Below, piece by piece: positions 26,401 to 33,518 of a stretch of DNA of 33,518 nt; position 1 is the first letter of the stretch, and each line of letters begins with the position of its first letter. The position numbers and the translations under genes are program-made. The DNA is from Acinetobacter sp. Ver3 (lineage in GTDB: Bacteria; Pseudomonadota; Gammaproteobacteria; Pseudomonadales; Moraxellaceae), in assembly GCF_000632455.1 (NCBI RefSeq), contig NZ_JFYL01000033.1, forward strand, positions 1 to 33,518, in the 5' to 3' direction. The notes below the pieces were generated by a model. That model searched no databases and was not told the origin of the DNA. It worked only from the letters and a program-made list of their open reading frames with translations.

Positions 26401-28593
26401 ATGAGTCAAACCGCGAATACCGAAGATACAATTGATTTAAAAGAATTATTTTTTTCATTAATCGCTCAATGGAAGCTGATTGCTTTGTGTGTGATTTTGA
26501 GTCTGGTCTGTGCCCTACTCTACTTACGTACAACACCAGATACTTACTCTGTCGATGCTTTGGTTCAAGTTGAGGAAAGCAAAGGGACTTCAGCAGCACT
26601 TTTGGGTGATCTCTCAAGTATGATTGAGCAGAAACAACCTGCTCAAGCAGAAATTGAAATCCTGAAATCTCGATTAGTCCTCAGTTCAGTGATTGAGAGT
26701 TTAAATTTAGATCTTAGAGTGTCTGGTACGCAAAACTCTTTCTTTGATCGTTTATTTTCACCACATGACTATTCGACCAGTTATTCACGTCAATCCGTAA
26801 TTTTTAACGATGACGAAAAATCTTTTGCTATTCCACATTTTGATATTCCTCAGAAATTTCGTGACCGTGCATTGGCGCTGAATTTTACTGAGAAACAGTT
26901 TACCCTGACGGATTTAAGAACTGAAGAAGTGGTCCTAAAAGGTTCACTGAACCAACTCAATCAACGTTCTACCCGTGATGGCGTATGGAAAGTTGAGATT
27001 CGTACACAAGATCAATTGAATGACCGCTATATCATCACCAAACAGTCTTTGCCTGCTGCGATGAAATCACTTTTGGCTAATTATTCAGTGGCTGAAAAAG
27101 GCAAAATGACTGGTGTTTTAGGATTAAACTATCAAGGTCAAGATAAAGAGCATATTACAAAAGTCCTGAATACGATTTTAAATGCGTATAGTCAGCAAAA
27201 TGTAGAACGTCGTTCTGCCGAAACTGCGCAAACGCTCAAATTCTTGGATGAACAACTCCCAGAACTAAAACAACAACTGGATGTCGCCGAACGTGAATTT
27301 AACAAATTCCGTCAAGGCTTTAATACGGTTGATGTCACCAAAGAATCTGAATTGTATTTAACGCAAAGTGTTGCCTTAGAAACACAAAAAGCTGAACTTG
27401 AGCAAAAAGTGGCTGAAGCGGGTGCGAAATACACCAATGAACATCCGATCATGCAACAAATGAACGCTCAACTGGGTGCGATCAATAAAAAAATCAATGA
27501 ATTGGATGGCACCTTAAAACAACTCCCTGACTTGCAACGTCGCTATCTCCAGTTATTCCGTGAAGTTGAAGTCAAGCAACAGTTATATACAGCTTTGCTG
27601 AATTCGTACCAACAACTTCGTATTGCGAAAGCGGGGGAAATTGGCAATGTTCGTATTGTTGATACTGCTGTAGAGCCGATTGAACCGATTAAACCTAAAA
27701 AAATACAGATTTTAATTTTGTCCATTTTCCTTGGTGGTTTCCTCGGGACACTTCTAGCGCTGTTACGTAATATGATGCGTTCAGGCATCAAAGATTCTAG
27801 TCAAATTGAAAATGAATTGGATCTGCCGGTTTACGCTACGGTTCCACGTTCACTAGTGCAAGAAAGCCGCATGAAGATGCTGAAAAAGCATAAGAAAATT
27901 CCAATTCTCGCGATTAAGAATAGCGATGATATTGCGATTGAAAGTTTACGCAGCATGCGCACGGCGATTCATTTTGCGCTGAGTTCAGCTCGCAATAATG
28001 TGATTATGATTTCTGGTCCTGCACCTGAAGTGGGTAAATCATTTATTTCAACCAATTTAGCAACAATATTAGCGCAAGCCGACAAACGTGTTTTGATTAT
28101 TGATGCTGACTTACGTCGTGGTTATCTACACAAATATTTCAATATTGAAACACAGCCAGGTTTGACTGATTACATGACAGATCAGCACTCTCTACAAAAT
28201 ATTATTCGAGACACTGAAGTCGCTGGTTTAAGTGTGATCACCCGTGGTAAGAGTCCGAGCAATCCATCTGAGATATTGAGTTCTAAAAAATTCAAACAGT
28301 TGCTTGAACAGCTTTCAACACAGTTTGATCATGTGATCATTGACACGCCACCTGTACTTGCGGTGACTGACGGTATTATCATTTCGCAATATGCAGGTGT
28401 GAATATTGTCATTGCTCGCTATGCGAAGACACAAATGAAAGAACTCGAAATCACAGTCAATCGTTTCGAACAAGCCGGTGTGAAAGTGAATGGCTTTATC
28501 TTAAATGACATTCAACGTAATGCAGCGGGTTATGGCTATGGTTATGGTTATAACTATGCGTATGCATATAAAGCCTCAAAGGACAATGATTAA
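26401..28593 (+). CDS. wzc: Polysaccharide co-polymerase and tyrosine autokinase Wzc
   Basis: Inner-membrane protein (730 aa) that sets chain length and drives export with Wza. Order: Wzz domain with a first membrane helix at about residues 26-42, a periplasmic coiled-coil region (about 265-410), a second helix at about 436-456, then the BY-kinase domain. The Walker A GPAPEVGKS is at 539-547, Walker A' VLIIDAD at 564-570 and Walker B VIIDTPP near 645-651. The C terminus carries seven tyrosines at every second residue (711-723), the expected autophosphorylation cluster read by Wzb. It lies 17 nt after wzb, and a terminator follows. Confidence 0.95.
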   Translation: MSQTANTEDTIDLKELFFSLIAQWKLIALCVILSLVCALLYLRTTPDTYSVDALVQVEESKGTSAALLGDLSSMIEQKQPAQAEIEILKSRLVLSSVIESLNLDLRVSGTQNSFFDRLFSPHDYSTSYSRQSVIFNDDEKSFAIPHFDIPQKFRDRALALNFTEKQFTLTDLRTEEVVLKGSLNQLNQRSTRDGVWKVEIRTQDQLNDRYIITKQSLPAAMKSLLANYSVAEKGKMTGVLGLNYQGQDKEHITKVLNTILNAYSQQNVERRSAETAQTLKFLDEQLPELKQQLDVAEREFNKFRQGFNTVDVTKESELYLTQSVALETQKAELEQKVAEAGAKYTNEHPIMQQMNAQLGAINKKINELDGTLKQLPDLQRRYLQLFREVEVKQQLYTALLNSYQQLRIAKAGEIGNVRIVDTAVEPIEPIKPKKIQILILSIFLGGFLGTLLALLRNMMRSGIKDSSQIENELDLPVYATVPRSLVQESRMKMLKKHKKIPILAIKNSDDIAIESLRSMRTAIHFALSSARNNVIMISGPAPEVGKSFISTNLATILAQADKRVLIIDADLRRGYLHKYFNIETQPGLTDYMTDQHSLQNIIRDTEVAGLSVITRGKSPSNPSEILSSKKFKQLLEQLSTQFDHVIIDTPPVLAVTDGIIISQYAGVNIVIARYAKTQMKELEITVNRFEQAGVKVNGFILNDIQRNAAGYGYGYGYNYAYAYKASKDND

Positions 28594-28605
28594 TTATTGT
28601 TGAAT

Positions 28606-28633
28606 AAAGGCCTGATCTATTCAGGCTTTTTTT
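28606..28633 (+). terminator. Rho-independent terminator after wzc
   Basis: GCCTGA at 28610-28615 pairs with TCAGGC at 28621-28626 around a 5-nt loop and is followed by a run of seven T. It separates the export operon from fkpA. Confidence 0.85.
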
Positions 28634-28775
28634 ATGCCGATCAAACACTGTATATTTGTGAAATTTTGTTGATTTCATTGAAATTCTATATCGCTGAAAG
28701 TGAATTGACGCTATGCTGTTTTAGTTCCGCGATTTTAGAATGTCGCACATATAATTGAAAAAAATTGGAAATCTC

Positions 28776-29483
28776 ATGAGTAAAGCTTTACCCATCGCTG
28801 TTGCTGTCGTTTTAGGCGGTGCTGCGCTCGTCCCTGTTTATTATGCAAGTCAACATCCAACATCTGCGACAGTTTCTAGCATGACTGCTGATGCAAAACC
28901 GATTGATAAAATCAGTTATGCACTGGGTTATGAAGTTGCCAGCCAAACTCCTCCTGAAGTTGCCATTGATCCGTTTATTGTCGGTGTCCGTGAAGCGCAT
29001 GCTAAAAAAGAACGTGCTTATACCGATGAAGAACTGCAAACTGCTTATGTGGCTTTACAAAAAGAATTAGAAGAAAAGAAAGTCGAAGACTCTAAAGCTG
29101 CCAATGCACAAAGCAATAGCTTCCTTGCTGAAAATGCAAAAAAACCGAATGTTAAAACAACTGCTTCTGGTTTGCAGTATCTCGTCAGCAAAGAAGGTAC
29201 AGGAAAACAACCTGCTGCAAACTCTGTGGTTAAAGTGCATTACACCGGTAAATTACTTGATGGCAAAGTCTTTGATAGCTCGGTTGAACGTGGTGAACCG
29301 ATTGAATTTCCGTTGAATCAGGTCATCCCTGGTTGGACCGAAGGCCTACAATTGATGAAGGAAGGCGGTAAAGCAACCTTATATATTCCATCAAATCTGG
29401 CTTATGGTGAACAGGGTGTTCCTGGTACGATTCCACCAAACAGCACACTCATTTTTGATGTTGAATTAATCGAAGTCAAATAA
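28776..29483 (+). CDS. fkpA: FKBP-type peptidyl-prolyl isomerase, membrane-anchored or exported
   Basis: Folding catalyst acting on the periplasmic side. The N terminus has one hydrophobic stretch (about residues 5-20), a signal anchor or signal peptide. Then come an FkpA-like dimerisation region ([11 protein letters not shown] and a helical segment) and a C-terminal FKBP domain with [36 protein letters not shown] and FDVELIEV. I start at the ATG with GGAA upstream (235 aa); a TTG seven codons earlier is possible. It flanks wzc in the usual Acinetobacter K-locus order. A specific role in capsule assembly is not shown. Confidence 0.9.
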   Translation: MSKALPIAVAVVLGGAALVPVYYASQHPTSATVSSMTADAKPIDKISYALGYEVASQTPPEVAIDPFIVGVREAHAKKERAYTDEELQTAYVALQKELEEKKVEDSKAANAQSNSFLAENAKKPNVKTTASGLQYLVSKEGTGKQPAANSVVKVHYTGKLLDGKVFDSSVERGEPIEFPLNQVIPGWTEGLQLMKEGGKATLYIPSNLAYGEQGVPGTIPPNSTLIFDVELIEVK

Positions 29484-29490
29484 GTTAATC

Positions 29491-29519
29491 AAAAGGAGAG
29501 CCTTCAGCTCTCCTTTTTT
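29491..29519 (+). terminator. Rho-independent terminator between fkpA and fklB
   Basis: GGAGAGC at 29495-29501 pairs with GCTCTCC at 29507-29513 around CTTCA. A-rich sequence precedes and six T follow. The fklB start is only 9 nt after the T-run, so fklB either depends on read-through or has a promoter inside fkpA. Confidence 0.88.
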
Positions 29520-29527
29520 GGATTTGA

Positions 29528-30220
29528 ATGATGAAAAAAATCTCTATATTAAGCAGTCTGCTGATCCTCAGCTCTGCCTCATTTGCGGCAAACATTAGCA
29601 ATAAAAGTACTGAAAAAGATCAGCTCGGATATAGCTATGGCTATGTGATGGGACGCACTAATGCGGATACATTAAAAGATATTAATTTGGATGCTTTTAT
29701 TGAAGGATTGAAACAAGGCTCAACCGGTCAAAAATCGAGTTTAACCGATCAAGAAATGGCGCAGGCTTTAACCAAATACAAAAAGCAAAGCGAATCGAAA
29801 CAGCTGATTGAATTTCAAAAATTAGCTGCAGAAAATTTAAAATCTGGGCAGCAATTTTTACAAGAAAATGCCAAAAAAGCAGGCATTGTCACACGACCAA
29901 CAGGGCTGCAATATCAAGTGATTCAGCAAGGTCAAGGCAAAACACCTAAAGCGACGTCAAAAGTGAAAGTTCATTATGAAGGGCGTTTGATCGATGGCAC
30001 AGTATTCGATAGTTCGATCGCACGTAATCAAGCGGTTGAATTCCAAGTGAGTCAAGTCATTCCGGGTTGGACTGAAGGTTTACAACTCATGAAGGAAGGT
30101 GCTAAATACCGCTTCTTTATTCCTGCTGATTTGGCCTATGGTGAGATCGGTTCGGGCGATGCGATTGAGCCAAACAGCACCTTAATCTTTGATGTCGAAC
30201 TTTTAAAAGTTTTGCCTTAA
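29528..30220 (+). CDS. fklB: Periplasmic FKBP-type peptidyl-prolyl isomerase
   Basis: Paralogue of the preceding gene, 230 aa. The signal peptide is standard: a KK start, hydrophobic SILSSLLILSS, and a likely cut after SFA. The dimerisation region has LGYSYGYVMGR and the FKBP domain has [33 protein letters not shown] and FDVELLKV. Two ATG codons in tandem are possible starts. Tandem fkpA-fklB next to murJ is the layout I recall for Acinetobacter. Which of the pair better deserves each name is a convention. Confidence 0.9.
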   Translation: MMKKISILSSLLILSSASFAANISNKSTEKDQLGYSYGYVMGRTNADTLKDINLDAFIEGLKQGSTGQKSSLTDQEMAQALTKYKKQSESKQLIEFQKLAAENLKSGQQFLQENAKKAGIVTRPTGLQYQVIQQGQGKTPKATSKVKVHYEGRLIDGTVFDSSIARNQAVEFQVSQVIPGWTEGLQLMKEGAKYRFFIPADLAYGEIGSGDAIEPNSTLIFDVELLKVLP

Positions 30221-30235
30221 GGTTCACATGACTTA

Positions 30236-30267
30236 TAAAAAAAACATCGCTTCCGCGATGTTTTTTG
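30236..30267. terminator. Bidirectional terminator between fklB and murJ
   Basis: CATCGC at 30245-30250 pairs with GCGATG at 30255-30260 around TTCC. The stem continues as A/T pairs with an A-run before and a T-run after, serving fklB and the convergent murJ. Confidence 0.87.
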
Positions 30268-30292
30268 TTTTATTTAGGATCTTTGTAAAGCA

Positions 30293-31837
30293 TTAGCCAT
30301 GTTTTAACTGTCTTGGTCTAAAGCCAGTCGCAAATAACCCCAATACATAGGCAACCACACCTAATATACAAAGAGCAAGCACTTCAAATACACGAATCCA
30401 CGGTGCTACATCAGGGTTATACCAGCTGAGACCATACCATAGGGCTGCGATCATCACGGCGTTACCCACCACAAATTGGAAAAATAATTTTTTCCAATGC
30501 GGACCAAATCGGAATATTTCACGTTTGTGTAAATAGAAATATAGCATTCCTGCATTAACTAAAGCAGAACCTGTAGATGACAACGCCAATGCCATATGGA
30601 GTTCTTCCCAGCCCATCCATTTGAAGATACCAATAAAAACCACATTGAGAATGGCATTGGCTGCAACTGCCATTAGGCCAACACGTACTGGGGTTTTGGT
30701 ATCTTGAATCGCATAAAATCCAGGAGCAAAGACTTTAATTAACATAAATGCCAAAACACCACCACTCATACATTGTAATGCCAAAGCGGTCATTTCTGTC
30801 GCTCGTGCATCAAAAGCACCGTGTTGGAACAGCGCTTGAATAATCGGTGTAGACAACATAAATAAAGCGATACTGGCTGGGATACCTGCAAATACGATGA
30901 CACGTGCAGCCCAATCTAACATGGCCTTAAATTTAGTTTGATCCTGTTCGGCTTTACGCGCAGAGAGTGCAGGCAAAATCACCGTTCCAATGGCTACACC
31001 AATTAAGCCTAAAGGCAATTCGGTCATCCGTTCTGCAGTATAAAGCCATGAAACAGACCCATTTTGCATAAAAGACGCCCAAATGGTATTGAGCAGTAAA
31101 TTAATTTGTGTGACTGAAACCCCAAACAGTGCAGGCAACATTAATTTTAAAATACGCTCGACACCTTCATGCTTAAAATCAACTTTGGGTGGAATCAGGA
31201 GTTTTTTGCGCCAAAGCTCCGGAATTTGTAGGGCTAATTGCAAAATGCCAGCAAACACCACTGCCCAACCCAATGCCATAATGGGTGTTTCCATATATGG
31301 TGACAGCCACAAAGCCCCTGCAATCATAGCAATATTCAACAACACTGGCGCAAATGCCGGTGTGGTGAACGAGCCATAACTGTTTAAGATACTGCTAGCA
31401 AATGCCGTCAGCGACATAAACATCAGGTAGGGAATGGTGAGACGGAATAAGTCGACTGATAAATCAAATTTGGCTGCATCGGCATGAAATCCTGGCGCAT
31501 AAACATACAATATCGCAGGTGCAACAATCATACACAGCAAAGTTAATGCAGTCATCACGGTAAGCAAACATCCAAATACCCGACTAATTAGGATCTGAAC
31601 TTCAGCATGGAGTTTGGTGGTTTTATATTCTGTGAGAACAGGAATAAATGCTTGGGAAAATGCACCTTCGGCAAAAAGACGCCTAAAAAAGTTGGGAATA
31701 CGAAACGCTACGACAAAAGTATCGAAGTCTTTACCTGCCCCGAACACATTTAACAGCACCATGTCTCGAATAAGCCCCATGACACGAGACAACATGGTCA
31801 TTGCACTAACAATAAAGGTGGATCGCCAAAGCGCCAT
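30293..31837 (-). CDS. murJ: Lipid II flippase
   Basis: Moves the peptidoglycan precursor lipid II to the periplasm; formerly mviN. A polytopic membrane protein with about 14 helices. The N terminus ALWRSTFIVSAMTMLSRVMG, then IRDMVLLNVFGAG and RIPNFFRRLFAEGAFSQAF are strongly conserved in the family. I start at the ATG giving MALWRSTF (514 aa). Upstream ATG and GTG codons in frame (up to 31849) would add only a few residues. It is a housekeeping gene outside the capsule operon and lies downstream of ampD on the same strand. Confidence 0.95.
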   Translation of the reverse strand: MALWRSTFIVSAMTMLSRVMGLIRDMVLLNVFGAGKDFDTFVVAFRIPNFFRRLFAEGAFSQAFIPVLTEYKTTKLHAEVQILISRVFGCLLTVMTALTLLCMIVAPAILYVYAPGFHADAAKFDLSVDLFRLTIPYLMFMSLTAFASSILNSYGSFTTPAFAPVLLNIAMIAGALWLSPYMETPIMALGWAVVFAGILQLALQIPELWRKKLLIPPKVDFKHEGVERILKLMLPALFGVSVTQINLLLNTIWASFMQNGSVSWLYTAERMTELPLGLIGVAIGTVILPALSARKAEQDQTKFKAMLDWAARVIVFAGIPASIALFMLSTPIIQALFQHGAFDARATEMTALALQCMSGGVLAFMLIKVFAPGFYAIQDTKTPVRVGLMAVAANAILNVVFIGIFKWMGWEELHMALALSSTGSALVNAGMLYFYLHKREIFRFGPHWKKLFFQFVVGNAVMIAALWYGLSWYNPDVAPWIRVFEVLALCILGVVAYVLGLFATGFRPRQLKHG

Positions 31838-31914
31838 CATATTCACCACTTAAAAAGATTGACGATATTGTAATAAAACTTCGCTTTTAAATTGTTATTT
31901 CATTCGACAAAGCA

Positions 31915-32484
31915 TCACATTTTTCGTTGTTTTAATTGATCTCTAAAATAAGCCCATTGAAAATGCGGTCCTGGATCGGTCTTTCGTCCAGGTGCAATAT
32001 CTGAATGCCCTGCGATATGACTTTTAATTTTAGGATAAGCGTGTTGAAGTGTTGCCACGACCTCAACTAAAGCTTGATATTGTTGTTCCGTAAAATCTTG
32101 ATCATCACTACCCTCGAGTTCAATGCCAATCGAATAATCATTGCATTCTGGATTTGCCATGTACGTAGAGCGTCCTGCATGCCAAGCACGGTCTTTAAAA
32201 TTAACAAACTGTAAAATTTCGCCTGACCTTAAAATCAATAAATGTGCTGAGACCTGCATCCCTTCAATGGTTTTAAAATAAGGGTGTGCATTCCAATCTA
32301 ATTTATTTTGGAAAAACTGCTCAATATAGCCTCCTCCAAACTGTGAGGGCGGTAAGCTAATATTGTGGATGACCACCAGTTGAATGTCAGTATGGTCTGG
32401 TCTTTGATTAAAATTTGGTGAAGCAATAAATCTTGCACCTTGTAATACACCATCTACCACTTGAAGCTTGGGTACATTCGACAT
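31915..32484 (-). CDS. ampD: 1,6-anhydro-N-acetylmuramyl-L-alanine amidase
   Basis: Cytoplasmic zinc amidase that recycles cell-wall muropeptides and lowers AmpC inducer levels. Zinc ligands are His40 (VVIHNIS), His160 (AGHSDIAPGRKTDPG) and Asp170, with Glu122 as catalytic Glu and Lys168 in the same loop. Its 189 aa matches AmpD. I start at the ATG giving MSNVPKLQ; a TTG four codons upstream is the alternative. It has no signal peptide, so AmpD rather than a periplasmic AmiD-like enzyme. Confidence 0.93.
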   Translation of the reverse strand: MSNVPKLQVVDGVLQGARFIASPNFNQRPDHTDIQLVVIHNISLPPSQFGGGYIEQFFQNKLDWNAHPYFKTIEGMQVSAHLLILRSGEILQFVNFKDRAWHAGRSTYMANPECNDYSIGIELEGSDDQDFTEQQYQALVEVVATLQHAYPKIKSHIAGHSDIAPGRKTDPGPHFQWAYFRDQLKQRKM

Positions 32485-32629
32485 GTGTGATCTCAATCCG
32501 TGTTTGCAACTTATGACAATTCATCCACGCTCATCTTTGGAAAAGACTTGGACGAAAAAAACAGCACCATTACTTGAGGTACAATGGTAATATATTGCTC
32601 ATTTTTCTGGTGCCTACAATAGGGATTTT

Positions 32630-33475
32630 ATGAGCATACCGCAATCTTTGCTTGAACAATCAATTCAAATCAATATCCAACAAGCATTGCAAGAAGATAT
32701 TGGTGAGCGTGATATCACCGCATTGCTGACACCTGAAGATGAACAAGCAACAGCAACCATTATCAGTCGCGAGACGATGATTCTTGCAGGGCAACCGTGG
32801 GTGAATGCTTTAATTAAAGCCTATGATCCAAGCGTTAATGTGATTTGGTTAAAGCAAGATGGCGATCAAGTTCAAGCCAATGAGGCATTTTTAAAACTTG
32901 CCGGCTCAGCACGCAGTCTGTTAACCGTTGAACGCCCAGCACTTAATTTTATACAAACCCTTTCTGCTGTTGCTACAAAAACGGCTGAATATGTGAAACA
33001 TTTGGAAGGTTTAAATACCAAACTACTGGATACACGTAAAACATTACCTGGCTTACGTATTGCGCAAAAATATGCGGTGGGTGTAGGTGGTGGTCAAAAC
33101 CATCGTTTAGGTTTATTCGATGCTTTTTTAATTAAAGAAAACCATATTATGGCTGCAGGTGGCATTCAGCAAGCAATCGACAAAGCACATGCCATTGCAC
33201 CAGGTAAACCTGTGGAAGTCGAAGTTGAAACTTGGGATGAGTTAAACCAAGCTTTAGATGCTGGTGCCGATATCGTTATGTTAGACAATTTCAGCCAACA
33301 ACAAATGATTGAGGCAGTCAAGCATGTGGCTGGTCGTTGTAAATTAGAAGCATCAGGTAATATTACCATCGACAACTTACGTGAAGTTGCTACTTCAGGC
33401 GTCGACTTTATTTCCATGGGTGTACTGACTAAAGATGTCAAAGCCATCGATTTATCTATGCGCTTTAACGCTTAA
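32630..33475 (+). CDS. nadC: Nicotinate-nucleotide pyrophosphorylase (quinolinate phosphoribosyltransferase)
   Basis: Makes nicotinate mononucleotide from quinolinate and PRPP in de novo NAD synthesis. Visible are DTRKT at residues 134-138, QNHRLGLFDAFLIKENH (His158-Arg159, Lys169), EVEVETWDE, LDNFS, and LEASGNI with SMGVLTK at the C terminus. At 281 aa it has normal length. An AGGGA ribosome site precedes the ATG. It is divergent from ampD and marks the end of the capsule neighbourhood. Confidence 0.95.
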   Translation: MSIPQSLLEQSIQINIQQALQEDIGERDITALLTPEDEQATATIISRETMILAGQPWVNALIKAYDPSVNVIWLKQDGDQVQANEAFLKLAGSARSLLTVERPALNFIQTLSAVATKTAEYVKHLEGLNTKLLDTRKTLPGLRIAQKYAVGVGGGQNHRLGLFDAFLIKENHIMAAGGIQQAIDKAHAIAPGKPVEVEVETWDELNQALDAGADIVMLDNFSQQQMIEAVKHVAGRCKLEASGNITIDNLREVATSGVDFISMGVLTKDVKAIDLSMRFNA

Positions 33476-33504
33476 TTGATTCAATCGTATCTCTCAATAA
33501 AAAA

Positions 33505-33518
33505 GGGGCTTTGCTCCC
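33505..33518 (+). terminator. Probable nadC terminator, cut by the window edge
   Basis: GGGGC at 33505-33509 can pair with GCTCC at 33513-33517 (one G-U pair) around TTT, with a run of six A upstream. The expected T-run would lie beyond the window. Confidence 0.45.

Noticed and set aside
28529..28569. Tandem nucleotide repeat (TATGGC/TATGGT units)
   Set aside because: It is explained by the alternating Tyr-Gly codons of the Wzc C-terminal phosphorylation tail.
1..33518. CRISPR arrays, tRNA or rRNA genes, insertion sequences, prophage or integration sites
   Set aside because: No regular spaced repeats, no transposase-like protein and no RNA gene signature were seen on either strand.

Overview
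The window looks like an Acinetobacter chromosome. It is AT-rich and carries the capsule (K) locus layout of that genus. On one side are nadC, ampD, murJ, two FKBP peptidyl-prolyl isomerases (fklB, fkpA) and the export genes wzc-wzb-wza. In the middle is a variable block for one capsule type. On the other side are the conserved precursor genes galU-ugd-gpi-gne1 and a convergent pgm. I recognise the genus from gene order and protein motifs, not from a database search, and I cannot name the species. The far flank usual in A. baumannii (lldP next to pgm) lies outside the window.

Layout, left to right. 1-242: intergenic region upstream of pgm. 243-1613 (+): pgm. 1622-1656: bidirectional terminator. 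1654-24291 (-): 18 genes on one strand, transcribed leftwards from a 524-bp divergent intergenic region. In transcription order they are wecB, wecC, wzx, a glycosyltransferase, wzy, a second glycosyltransferase, a CapK/PaaK-like adenylating enzyme, a two-domain dehydrogenase, a heparinase II/III-type lyase, a GT4 (WbuB-like) transferase, the initiating transferase itrB, qhbA, qhbB, gdr, galU, ugd, gpi and gne1. From 24852 (+): wza, wzb, wzc, fkpA and fklB, with terminators after wzc, fkpA and fklB. murJ and ampD lie on (-), and nadC on (+) closes the window.

How the genes work together. Gdr, QhbB and QhbA should make a UDP-2,4-diacetamido-2,4,6-trideoxyhexose (N,N'-diacetylbacillosamine type), and ItrB should load its phosphosugar onto undecaprenyl phosphate. 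WecB and WecC should make UDP-ManNAcA. Three glycosyltransferases would finish the repeat unit, Wzx would flip it, Wzy would polymerise it, and Wza-Wzb-Wzc would export the chain and control its length. With three transferases plus the initiating one, a four-sugar unit is the simplest guess.

The most interesting part is 10950-17474. Four genes there (GT4, lyase-like, two-domain dehydrogenase, CapK-like ligase) are joined by three successive 4-nt ATGA overlaps. The lyase-like protein keeps candidate catalytic residues but shows no signal peptide. The dehydrogenase lacks the usual zinc-ADH ligands. The ligase has a complete adenylation motif set but no visible carrier protein. Together they look like an undescribed cytoplasmic step that modifies or proofreads the capsule repeat unit. 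A second point is that the locus Ugd has lost the catalytic cysteine and other hallmark residues of UDP-glucose dehydrogenases.
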